DNA of 50,177 nucleotides from Flavobacteriales bacterium (GTDB lineage Bacteria > Bacteroidota > Bacteroidia > Flavobacteriales > Flavobacteriaceae). Each line of letters starts with the position of its first letter. The first letter of the stretch is position 1. Positions 18,376 to 24,805 of the stretch are shown here, in pieces. The DNA is taken from contig JAFLBT010000003.1 in the NCBI GenBank assembly GCA_017302935.1, forward strand, positions 1 through 50,177, read 5' to 3'. Under the pieces are notes generated by a model. The model did no database searches. It was not told the origin of the DNA and saw only the letters and a list, made by a program, of their open reading frames with translations. A program made the translations under genes and the position numbers.

Positions 18376-18504
18376 GCACGAAACCCCACGTACGGTGTGC
18401 TAAAACAGTCGGAGACTGGATTGCCTAGCTTTCGCATTGGCCACCTGCGGGGTTCGCTTATTGTAAAAAAAATAATTCAGAGATTGCTCTCCTTCTGTTT
18501 TAGC
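18376..18504 (-). ncRNA. structured leader RNA, copy A (H-type pseudoknot)
   Basis: On the minus strand, in 5' to 3' order: P1 5' strand GCTAAAACAG (18504-18495); a hairpin with GCAA loop (18492-18479); P2 5' strand AACCCCGC (18454-18447); a stem capped by the GNRA loop GAAA (18441-18423); hairpin CAGTC/GACTG (18418-18406); P1 3' strand CTGTTTTAGC (18408-18399); P2 3' strand GTGGGGTT (18389-18382); and GTGC. P1 and P2 cross, forming a pseudoknot. Every helix is conserved, with compensatory changes, in copy B (32686-32822). Transcription probably starts near 18502, at the 5' strand of P1. The stretch 18360-18740 has no established gene; it holds this RNA, two promoters and an antirepressor leader. 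Confidence 0.8.
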
Positions 18505-18508
18505 AAAG

Positions 18509-18555
18509 CAAACGTAAATAAAATAATTATACAATAGTGCATTCACCCCAAAAAT
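18509..18555 (-). promoter_or_regulatory. late promoter A with conserved upstream box
   Basis: On the minus strand the -7 element TACGTTTG (18516-18509) matches TAnnTTTG. No -33 TTTG lies at the normal distance. Instead GCACTATTGT (18540-18531), preceded by TTTTGGGGT, is conserved at the same 14-nt distance in copy B. A promoter without its -33 element but with a conserved upstream box suggests a phage-encoded activator. Confidence 0.7.
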
Positions 18556-18599
18556 TTAACGTTAAAATACTAAATATCAATAGATTAATGTATATAGTG

Positions 18600-18630
18600 T
18601 TTGTTTTATACATTTTTTTATGTATGTTTG
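18600..18630 (+). promoter_or_regulatory. antirepressor promoter with embedded operator
   Basis: TTTG (18600-18603), a 19-nt spacer and TATGTTTG (18623-18630) form a consensus promoter. The operator TACAT-TTTTTT-ATGTA (18609-18624) fills the spacer and overlaps two bases of the -7 element. The phage early promoter at 49570-49600 has the same geometry and nearly the same sequence, so both should be shut by the same repressor. Confidence 0.85.
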
Positions 18631-18650
18631 TACCGTTGTCTCCTGCCAAC

Positions 18651-18734
18651 ATGTACGATATTGGTTTAGTGCTAAACCACAAGAAACCCCTTAAAGTGTG
18701 TAGGAGCCTTTTTGGGGTTTTCTTTTTAAATTAA
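18651..18734 (+). CDS. possible 27-aa leader peptide of the antirepressor gene
   Basis: An ATG at 18651, about 20 nt after the expected transcription start, opens a 27-codon frame (MYDIGLVLN...GVFFLN). It ends 6 bp before the antirepressor start codon and runs through both arms of the leader terminator-like hairpin. A ribosome on this frame would prevent that hairpin. It may be chance, since no homologue can be checked here. Confidence 0.35.
   Translation: MYDIGLVLNHKKPLKVCRSLFGVFFLN
18681..18727 (+). terminator. terminator-like hairpin (attenuator) in antirepressor leader
   Basis: AAGAAACCCC (18681-18690) pairs with GGGGTTTTCTT (18714-18724, one bulge) and is followed by Ts, 14 bp before the antirepressor start. 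A smaller hairpin, GGTTTA-GTGC-TAAACC, precedes it at 18663-18678. The pair looks like an attenuator. Confidence 0.55.
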
Positions 18735-18740
18735 TTTATT

Positions 18741-19277
18741 ATGAAAGATTCAATTAGTAATTTTTTGCAGTTTAACAATACGAATGTGTTGTTTACTACG
18801 GTTGATGGTGTTACTTATGTAGCTATCAAACCAATTTGTCAGGCTTTGAATGTTGATTATTCAGCTCAACTTTTAAGAGTGAAAAATGACCCTTTACTAG
18901 GGTCTGAATATGGTGTTTACCATATTCAGGTAGGTAATTTACAGGGTAGAAAGTATACCTGCATTTCAGAAAAATATATCTATGGATGGATTTTTTCTAT
19001 TAACTCAACAAGTCCTGAATTTTTAGATTTCAAAAAAGAATGTTATGATTTATTGTATAATCATTTTCACGGAGTAATTGGAAGAAGAAAAGAACTGCTT
19101 TTAGGAAAGGCAGAAGTAACTGTAAAAATTGATGAACTAAAAAACAAACTTTATCAATCAGCAGACTATAAAGAGCTGCTGGAACTGGAAGCAAAAAAGA
19201 AAGCTTACACCACACAAATGAGTAAAGTAGATCAAATGGTTTTAACACAAAGCGAAATAAAGTTTGAAACAAACTAA
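18741..19277 (+). CDS. ant: phage antirepressor (P22_AR_N-type)
   Basis: A 178-aa protein with a P22 AntR N-terminal domain (about residues 10-110). Recognisable parts are VTYVAIKPICQALNVDYSAQ, LRVKNDPLLGS, YTCISEKYIYGWIFSIN and FLDFKKECYDLLYNHF. A Lys/Glu-rich coiled-coil tail follows. Such proteins bind and inactivate the prophage repressor and trigger induction. The gene is on the plus strand in the middle of minus-strand late genes, much like the immI region of P22. It has its own repressed promoter and a leader with an attenuator-like hairpin, and ends at a bidirectional terminator. The target repressor is inferred to be the product of 49636-49983. Confidence 0.88.
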   Translation: MKDSISNFLQFNNTNVLFTTVDGVTYVAIKPICQALNVDYSAQLLRVKNDPLLGSEYGVYHIQVGNLQGRKYTCISEKYIYGWIFSINSTSPEFLDFKKECYDLLYNHFHGVIGRRKELLLGKAEVTVKIDELKNKLYQSADYKELLELEAKKKAYTTQMSKVDQMVLTQSEIKFETN

Positions 19278-19280
19278 AAC

Positions 19281-19312
19281 AAAAAATCCCATCACTACGA
19301 TGGGATTTTTTT
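19281..19312. terminator. bidirectional terminator between convergent genes
   Basis: AAAATCCCATC-ACTAC-GATGGGATTTT is followed by Ts on the plus strand and A/T-rich sequence on the other. It lies 4 bp after the antirepressor stop and touches the stop of the convergent exported-protein gene. Confidence 0.9.
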
Positions 19313-19823
19313 ATTTATTTAAAAAACAATCAATACTTTCATTCAAAAGTTTTATCCACTTTTCTTTTGTAACATCAAAATCATAATAATACTTACTTGT
19401 ATGTAATCGAATCTTCTTAATTCCAATATTTTTAATTTTCTGAATGTTATCAATTGATGTAGGATAATTAACTCTTAAAGTTGTTGAGCTCAAAGTTCCC
19501 CCTGAATTTAAATCGCCAGAATAAACATCATTTGGCGAAAGCTCAATGACTGTATCATCTTTTAACATTATCAATAGGTTATCATTAACACCAACAACCA
19601 TCGACTTAAATTGCGAGATATAGTATTCTATACATAATAGTGTAGATGACCCTTTAAAAAAAGAGAATCTTATAACTCCACCCGTATTGCCTTCTGCAAC
19701 TGATTGATATTTTGTCTTTAATTTTTCAACCTTTGTAAAATCATCGACTTCATCAATAATAAACTTACATTCTTGAGCTGATACAAAATTTGTAATAAAC
19801 AAAAGCAAAATAATTTTTTTCAT
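19311..19823 (-). CDS. exported protein of unknown function (possible moron)
   Basis: The start was set at the ATG giving MKKIILLLFITNFVSAQECK, a clear signal peptide (cleavage after SAQ); a longer frame upstream to 19892 would bury it. The mature part is about 150 aa, beta-rich, with two Cys. It has no structural-gene hallmark and sits between the antirepressor terminator and the tail genes. Secreted proteins in such spots are often lysogenic-conversion (moron) genes, but function is unknown. Confidence 0.75.
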   Translation of the reverse strand: MKKIILLLFITNFVSAQECKFIIDEVDDFTKVEKLKTKYQSVAEGNTGGVIRFSFFKGSSTLLCIEYYISQFKSMVVGVNDNLLIMLKDDTVIELSPNDVYSGDLNSGGTLSSTTLRVNYPTSIDNIQKIKNIGIKKIRLHTSKYYYDFDVTKEKWIKLLNESIDCFLNK

Positions 19824-19858
19824 ATACAAAGTTTTAAAACTCAAATATACTAAAAAAA

Positions 19859-20374
19859 TCATCCTGTGCAATAGTCTGCTCCATCGCTCCATTTAGCAGG
19901 ATCCACCAAAAGTGGTTCTGTATTTTTAAGGTCAAAATGAAATTCCATACCAAACAGGCCTTCGGCTTCTTCTGCTTCCAGTTCGTTAAAGTGTACGGTG
20001 TTTGGGTCAAAGTTGTTGTAGAGCCAGTCTACTTTTTTTCCTTTGCTATCAATATTAATTCTGGCGATCATCTGAAGGCCTATGTACTCGGCATCATCAA
20101 TGGCTTGCTTTTGTGCAGCGTAATCGTTTGGATCTACTCCGGTAAACACAATTGAAAAAGAAATGGTGCGGTTGTTCATGGTTCGTTGCTGGTTACCCAT
20201 TAGTTTATTTTGGATGTTAAATAAAATAAGCATGGGTGAACCTACACTGGCATGGGAGGCTAATTTATTAACCAACTCATTAACAGACGTGCCGCAATAA
20301 TCATTGATATCAACGTGCTTTGCAGCGATGTCTTGAAAATATTCATCTATTTTTAAATACGAAAGTGGTTTCAT
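19859..20374 (-). CDS. putative tail protein (tail-terminator-like by context)
   Basis: A 171-aa protein (SYLKIDEYFQDIAAKHVDIN ... NNRTISFSIVFTGVDPNDYA). It lies 1 bp after the preceding gene in the tail segment. The N-terminal helix followed by a beta-rich part with FSIVFTGVD is reminiscent of tail-terminator or minor tail proteins. I assign only a structural role, from the context. Confidence 0.55.
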   Translation of the reverse strand: MKPLSYLKIDEYFQDIAAKHVDINDYCGTSVNELVNKLASHASVGSPMLILFNIQNKLMGNQQRTMNNRTISFSIVFTGVDPNDYAAQKQAIDDAEYIGLQMIARINIDSKGKKVDWLYNNFDPNTVHFNELEAEEAEGLFGMEFHFDLKNTEPLLVDPAKWSDGADYCTG

Positions 20375-20375
20375 G

Positions 20376-21176
20376 TTATCTGCGTTTTGATTCTCTTAAA
20401 AGGGTTTCGTTGTACATCTCCAGGAACTGCATAGCGTTGGCGTTTTCCGTTTCTGAAATGGTACCAAAAATTTGTACTTCATCCATGGCCATAGAAGCTA
20501 CCAATTTTGAAAACGGTGTATACTTTAATGGTTTTTTGATGGTTGGTTCCGGTTGCTCTTCTTCGCTTTTTGCCGGCTTCGGAAACACATAAGGATAGCG
20601 TTTTTTGAAGGTTTCGCGGCTTCCCTGGTACGCTAAAGCAATGATGTACATATCAGACAACGCAATGCGGTCTGTGAGCTCTGCATTTTTAGGTAACAGC
20701 AGTTTGTCAAACGGTTTACGAATGTCGGTTTCTTTGGGTTGTTTGTCTGCCGGACGATATAAACAAGCTACTAACCGCTGCAGGTCTTTTTCGTCTGATT
20801 TATGGATCCAGTTGAAGTAAAAAGCATCTGCATACGACAGCTCGTTAATGGTAATATTTTGCAAGCGTTCACCCGGGCCAAATAGTTTTGTTTTTCCGAC
20901 TTTATAAAACTCCGGAAACTTGGTTAAACAGTCCGCTTCATCAAAGATGAAATCAGCATAATGCAAAATTCCATCAAAACCAACTTCTCGCAAAATCAAA
21001 AAGAATTTCCAAAAGTGGATGAACTTAACTTTTGGAATAAAAATAACGGTAACCAGTAACTGTCTGAAAAATTTCTTTTCGAACTCGGTTTTAGAATAGA
21101 GCAAACGCCCTATCAATTTAAGTTGAAAAGGCGTGAGCTGGTTCCATTTGGTTGGTATAGTGATGTCAATTCTCAT
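20376..21176 (-). CDS. late protein of unknown function (tail-assembly region)
   Basis: The start was set at ATG 21174-21176 (MRIDITIPTKWNQLTPFQLK), which overlaps the upstream gene by 11 bp; a start at 21203 would overlap more. The 266-aa helical protein contains CLYRPADKQPKETDIRKPFD, a pattern I associate with proteins beside Bacteroidota tail genes. It could be an assembly factor for tail or tape measure; no catalytic motif is visible. Confidence 0.55.
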   Translation of the reverse strand: MRIDITIPTKWNQLTPFQLKLIGRLLYSKTEFEKKFFRQLLVTVIFIPKVKFIHFWKFFLILREVGFDGILHYADFIFDEADCLTKFPEFYKVGKTKLFGPGERLQNITINELSYADAFYFNWIHKSDEKDLQRLVACLYRPADKQPKETDIRKPFDKLLLPKNAELTDRIALSDMYIIALAYQGSRETFKKRYPYVFPKPAKSEEEQPEPTIKKPLKYTPFSKLVASMAMDEVQIFGTISETENANAMQFLEMYNETLLRESKRR

Positions 21177-21342
21177 CGAGTGTGTTTTTGGTTTGTCTAA
21201 CAATTTCTTTTTCTTCCTTCAGGATTTCGGCTTCTAATTTTCCCAGCTGTGTATAAAAGTGGTCGCTGATGGATGACAGCATGCTCATTTGGTCCACCAG
21301 CTGAACTTTTTTGAGTTTTAGTTTTCGGAGTTTTTCTTCCAT
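21166..21342 (-). CDS. small coiled-coil protein
   Basis: A short frame of 58 aa (MEEKLRKLKLKKVQLVDQM ... EILKEEKEIVRQTKNTLDEN) that fills the gap between two larger genes. Its start codon shares one base with the previous stop (TAATG), and its end overlaps the next gene by 11 bp. That is good evidence of a real, translationally coupled gene. The sequence is a continuous charged amphipathic helix. Function unknown. Confidence 0.7.
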   Translation of the reverse strand: MEEKLRKLKLKKVQLVDQMSMLSSISDHFYTQLGKLEAEILKEEKEIVRQTKNTLDEN

Positions 21343-21980
21343 TAGTTTTTTATTTTGAAAATTGATGCGTTATAGCCTACCCAAATTCGTTGTTCAGTAT
21401 CGAAAGAAGCTGTGAAAATATTGCCTTTTTTGTTTTGAAATCCTAGATTTCCTTTCACCAGGAACGAATCAAACGACAATGTATTGCCAAATTCTACTCC
21501 TCCCATCAGACGAAATGTGACTTCTTTTTGTGGCGGTGCATCGATTGTTTTTTCACGAATGAGATACTTAAATTGCATCGATTGAATTTCGCCTCTTACG
21601 TATCCGGATGAATTAATTTCAATATGTTCATCGCCGTAACATTCTTCAAAGGCACGAATCGAAATAGCGAGCTTATACATTTCTTTTTGCATGGAATCGG
21701 TGGCCACGGCAAAAGCTTCGGTCATGTCGTTATTTTGCTTGAGTAAAGAATCGATATGCTTTTGCAAAAATTCTAATTCAGCTGGTGTAGCTTTAGAAGG
21801 AACAGGATAAGGCTTACCAGGAACCACTACTACCTGAACCGGTTTAGTGATGGGTGATTCTCCTTTTACTTCCGGCACGACAATTTTTTGAGGTTCTGTA
21901 CTAGGCTCACTAGTACAGGACTTCATCCACAATAAGTACATAAGTACAGCGATGACGATGAATAGAATTGATTTTTTCAT
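21342..21980 (-). CDS. membrane-anchored lysis accessory or spanin-like protein
   Basis: A 212-aa protein with an N-terminal anchor (SILFIVIAVLMYLLWMKSC), a Pro/Val-rich linker (about 25-60), a coiled coil (about 65-115) and a beta-rich end (GVEFGNTLSFDSFLVKGNLG). It follows the endolysin by one base. Anchor, extended linker and coiled coil in a lysis cassette suit an inner-membrane spanin. The beta-rich C-terminus could contact or enter the outer membrane, which would make a one-protein spanin; this is inference. Confidence 0.5.
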   Translation of the reverse strand: MKKSILFIVIAVLMYLLWMKSCTSEPSTEPQKIVVPEVKGESPITKPVQVVVVPGKPYPVPSKATPAELEFLQKHIDSLLKQNNDMTEAFAVATDSMQKEMYKLAISIRAFEECYGDEHIEINSSGYVRGEIQSMQFKYLIREKTIDAPPQKEVTFRLMGGVEFGNTLSFDSFLVKGNLGFQNKKGNIFTASFDTEQRIWVGYNASIFKIKN

Positions 21981-22513
21981 TATGCTTCGTTTTCTGAAAT
22001 TTTACCATTAGCACTCAATTGAATAACACGAACGTTTGCCGGTTGAGCTACTCTCCAGGGACAACGTCTAATCGCAATGCAACGACTTTTCAAAATGCGT
22101 GTAGTGTTGGTCATGTTGGATTGATTGCCTCCTAAAACATGATAACAAGTTGCATCTTCACCCACATATAAACCAACGTGGCCACCGCCACCAGGTCTGG
22201 TAAATACTAAAATATCACCTAACATGGCCACTTTTTGAGGCGTTCCAAAGTTTGCCCAGTTGCGTGCCCACAAAGGATTGACCACAGGATTAAAACCGGC
22301 ACGTTTCACCACAATAGCAATAAACAACCCACACCACGGAATTTCATCGTTGGTATAGGTTTTTTCCATGCCTAACTCTTTTGCCCAGTAGAGAATTTCA
22401 GCAGAATGTTGTTTGCCTACAATTTCTCGAGTGCCGTATAATTTTACAGCTTCAGTGATAACTTTTGGTCCTGGTTCTGAAGCTAAGAATTTATAGTTCG
22501 CTTGGTGTATCAT
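21980..22513 (-). CDS. endolysin, CHAP-like (TIGR02594 family)
   Basis: A 177-aa peptidoglycan hydrolase/amidase-like protein. The NlpC/P60-CHAP-type catalytic residues are visible: Cys61 in EIPWCGLFIA, His112 in GGGGHVGLYVG, and Asn130 in VLGGNQSN. There is no signal peptide, so export must rely on the holin gene 23 bp upstream, which overlaps it. Length and motifs match the TIGR02594 family found in many Bacteroidota phages. Confidence 0.85.
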   Translation of the reverse strand: MIHQANYKFLASEPGPKVITEAVKLYGTREIVGKQHSAEILYWAKELGMEKTYTNDEIPWCGLFIAIVVKRAGFNPVVNPLWARNWANFGTPQKVAMLGDILVFTRPGGGGHVGLYVGEDATCYHVLGGNQSNMTNTTRILKSRCIAIRRCPWRVAQPANVRVIQLSANGKISENEA

Positions 22514-23000
22514 TACTTTCTCCTTTTACGTTACGAATGGTTTTCCAGACCTTTTTTGCTGTAGTATTGATTTTTTCAATTAAATCAAAACCGGAGCGTT
22601 TGGTGTTTTCGAGAATCGAAAAGAATTCAATTGCGATACAAACGCCTACGGCCACTAGTGTAATGGTTATTTGTTTATCAGAAACTGCGAGATTGAAGGA
22701 TTTGATAAAAAATAGAGCTTCTAAACCATACGTAAAACCAATCACCGCCATATAGGTAACTGCTTTTCCGATTGATTTTCGGAGCTTAACACTCTCAATT
22801 AGGTATGTTTTTACTTTTATTTTTTTGTTTTTCCATTCTACCCAACTGGCAAAAATGCCACTTAGGAAGTCAAAAAGAAAAGCAATAAATAAAAATATTA
22901 ACGATAATTGCACGGTAGAGAGTGCCGCCAGGGTAACGGATCCAATTAAAATAAACAATCCGGAAGGATGTGAAAGCATAGGTTCTATTTTGAAGTTCAT
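22491..23000 (-). CDS. phage holin (toxin-secretion/holin-4-like)
   Basis: The start was set at 22998-23000 (MNFKIEPMLSHPSGLFILIG), 8 bp after the upstream gene; a start at 23051 would overlap that gene. The 169-aa protein has three to four hydrophobic segments, including LAALSTVQLSLIFLFIAFLF, then FLSGIF.SWVEWKNKKIKVK, then a pair about residues 95-125. The motif LFDFLSGI(F)ASWVEWKNKK is characteristic of Bacteroidota phage holins. It overlaps the endolysin start. Confidence 0.8.
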   Translation of the reverse strand: MNFKIEPMLSHPSGLFILIGSVTLAALSTVQLSLIFLFIAFLFDFLSGIFASWVEWKNKKIKVKTYLIESVKLRKSIGKAVTYMAVIGFTYGLEALFFIKSFNLAVSDKQITITLVAVGVCIAIEFFSILENTKRSGFDLIEKINTTAKKVWKTIRNVKGESNDTPSEL

Positions 23001-23008
23001 GATGTTTT

Positions 23009-23635
23009 TTATTTTCGGTTTAATCGGTGTAACACAAAAGCCAAAACCCAAAGCAATACGCCTGTAATTAAATTGGCTACATAATCCGTACTTATTTTAT
23101 TCAAAAGAATAAATAAAGGAATGAAAAGATAATATCCGTAGGTTGTCCAACGAATGTCTCGATTATTGGTTGTGCCATCAAAGAAAGTCACTTGAACATA
23201 CTCTACACTAAAGCCTAAGCAATACGCTAAAAAGCCTCCTACAGTATAAAGCATCCACGGCTCCCATCCAATTAATAGAAATCCGGAAATCACAAATAGC
23301 ACACCGCCTCCTAACAGAATATGGCTTGGAATGTTTTCTTTCCAGCTAATATTTTTAGGTTGAAAATCGGTTGGAATTGCTTTTAAATTTTCCAAGATGG
23401 CTTGAAAAATGGTCACGTTGATAAAAAATTCTTTTCCTCTTCCGCTTAAAGAAGCGGATACGTTTCTTTCCATTTCGAGTAATTCAACTCGCTGTGTGAT
23501 GACAGTCAAACTGATAATCAAAATTTGAATGATTGTTTTGACAGCAGGAGAAATTTCCACAATTTCTTGCACTTGCATTAAAATGATTAAAATAGTTGAA
23601 ATTAACCACTTGTTTTTTTGGATGAATGCTTTCAT
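23009..23635 (-). CDS. multi-pass membrane protein in the lysis cassette
   Basis: A 208-aa protein with about five hydrophobic segments (IQKNKWLISTILIILMQVQ; HILLGGGVLFVISGFLLIGW; MLYTVGGFLAYCLGFSVEYV; GYYLFIPLFILLN; LITGVLLWVLAFVLHRLN). It lies immediately upstream of the holin gene and overlaps the preceding gene by 4 bp. It could be a second holin or antiholin; no family is recognised. Confidence 0.65.
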   Translation of the reverse strand: MKAFIQKNKWLISTILIILMQVQEIVEISPAVKTIIQILIISLTVITQRVELLEMERNVSASLSGRGKEFFINVTIFQAILENLKAIPTDFQPKNISWKENIPSHILLGGGVLFVISGFLLIGWEPWMLYTVGGFLAYCLGFSVEYVQVTFFDGTTNNRDIRWTTYGYYLFIPLFILLNKISTDYVANLITGVLLWVLAFVLHRLNRK

Positions 23636-24054
23636 AGTTTATAAAGATTAATTGGTTTACTTGATTTAAACCTTCCTTTGAGTTTGTGTCTCCACACGTT
23701 TAGAAAAGTGAAGCGAGTTAAGATCCAACGTTGAATGATTAGCTCCAAAGGATAATTGCACGTAATCATAATGTCAAACATTTCCCGGTCAACTTCTTTT
23801 CCAACGTAGCCCATTGAATTACGAAAATCATGAGCAAGAGCAGCTAATTCGAAAACAGTAGCTTTATGTCTTGCTTTTGAAAAAGTAGGACCGTCATATC
23901 TGAACTCATCTTTTTTGTATGATTCCCAGACCTCGAGATGAAGTAATCGTAAAGGATGCTTAAAGTCTAAACCCCAAAGTTCAGCTTTTAAACAAGCATC
24001 GGCCACACGTTGTTCGCGTTCAGAGAGTTCACTATATAGAAGGTTTTTTCTCAT
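23632..24054 (-). CDS. DUF1353-like phage protein
   Basis: A 140-aa protein with the stretch AALAHDFRNSMGYVGKEVD then MFDIMITCNYP. This His-Asp and downstream Asp pattern is typical of DUF1353 proteins, which are found beside lysis and fibre genes in many phages and are suspected hydrolases. It overlaps its neighbours by 4 bp on both sides. The biochemical role is undetermined. Confidence 0.6.
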   Translation of the reverse strand: MRKNLLYSELSEREQRVADACLKAELWGLDFKHPLRLLHLEVWESYKKDEFRYDGPTFSKARHKATVFELAALAHDFRNSMGYVGKEVDREMFDIMITCNYPLELIIQRWILTRFTFLNVWRHKLKGRFKSSKPINLYKL

Positions 24055-24800
24055 ACTAACTCAGCTAAAATTCCTTGTAAAACAGTGACAGTTCCACCTG
24101 ATAAAGTTGGTACTTCACTAGATAAAGTATCTCGAACTATTTGCATTGGATGATTGACTGCTGCATCAGTTAAAACAGCAGCGAGTTCCGGTCCGTCTTT
24201 CATTACGTAGCGGTCGATTTCTTCTTTGAAGAAAGTGTACAGCAAATTGAAAAGAGCAGGCTGTTGACTTTTGAAGTATTCGAAAATCAATTCGCGTTGC
24301 TGCTTTTTGAAAAATTCTTTATCATCTGCAGAAAGCTCATAATAATTTTCCCAGAGATCAGCCACAGATTCATCTAAATTGAAAATTTTTGTAATTCTTC
24401 TGAAACCAGGCTCATAACCTCCTTCTTGAAACCAGTATTTTTTTTCTGACGACCAGATTAACACGCCGTTTTTTCGGTATTTTTTTTCACCTTTCAATCC
24501 TTTATCTGCCAGAGTGGAATCACGTTTTATGCCTTCTAAATTGTCTAAAGCTAAGAGCTTGTAATTCATTACGGACAAATCAGGATAAGCTTCAAATAAG
24601 GCTATGGTGTTGGCTTTTTGTTCATTTGACAATCCAGGTTCAACAAACGGAATAACCTGAGTTGGATCAGGATATTGATCAAACTTACCTTTATATGGTA
24701 GAGCTACAAACGGCAAGCTATTTTCCGGCTGTTCTGCCATTGGAAGCGATACATATACTTCTAACGTTTCAGGGTCTTTAAGTAAAAAATATCTGTTCAT
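24051..24800 (-). CDS. late protein next to the tail fibre
   Basis: The start was set at the ATG giving MNRYFLLKDPETLEVYVSLP, 5 bp after the fibre gene; a start at 24824 would overlap it. The 249-aa protein starts with a short beta region and continues as helices (ADDKEFFKKQQRELIFEYFK). It may be a fibre-associated or baseplate protein by position. No family is recognised. Confidence 0.55.
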   Translation of the reverse strand: MNRYFLLKDPETLEVYVSLPMAEQPENSLPFVALPYKGKFDQYPDPTQVIPFVEPGLSNEQKANTIALFEAYPDLSVMNYKLLALDNLEGIKRDSTLADKGLKGEKKYRKNGVLIWSSEKKYWFQEGGYEPGFRRITKIFNLDESVADLWENYYELSADDKEFFKKQQRELIFEYFKSQQPALFNLLYTFFKEEIDRYVMKDGPELAAVLTDAAVNHPMQIVRDTLSSEVPTLSGGTVTVLQGILAELV

Positions 24801-24805
24801 AATAT

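Noticed and set aside
18376..18504. Leader RNA as HDV-like ribozyme, hammerhead, or known riboswitch
   Set aside because: The order of helices is an H-type pseudoknot without the P3/P1.1/P4 layout of HDV and without the hammerhead core. No riboswitch consensus was recognised by eye.
18537..18734. 65-aa plus-strand frame upstream of the antirepressor
   Set aside because: Its start is upstream of the antirepressor promoter, so only the last 27 codons (from 18651) could be translated from that transcript.
19824..19892. Longer start for the exported protein (at 19892)
   Set aside because: It would put 23 residues before a clear signal peptide and overlap the upstream tail gene.
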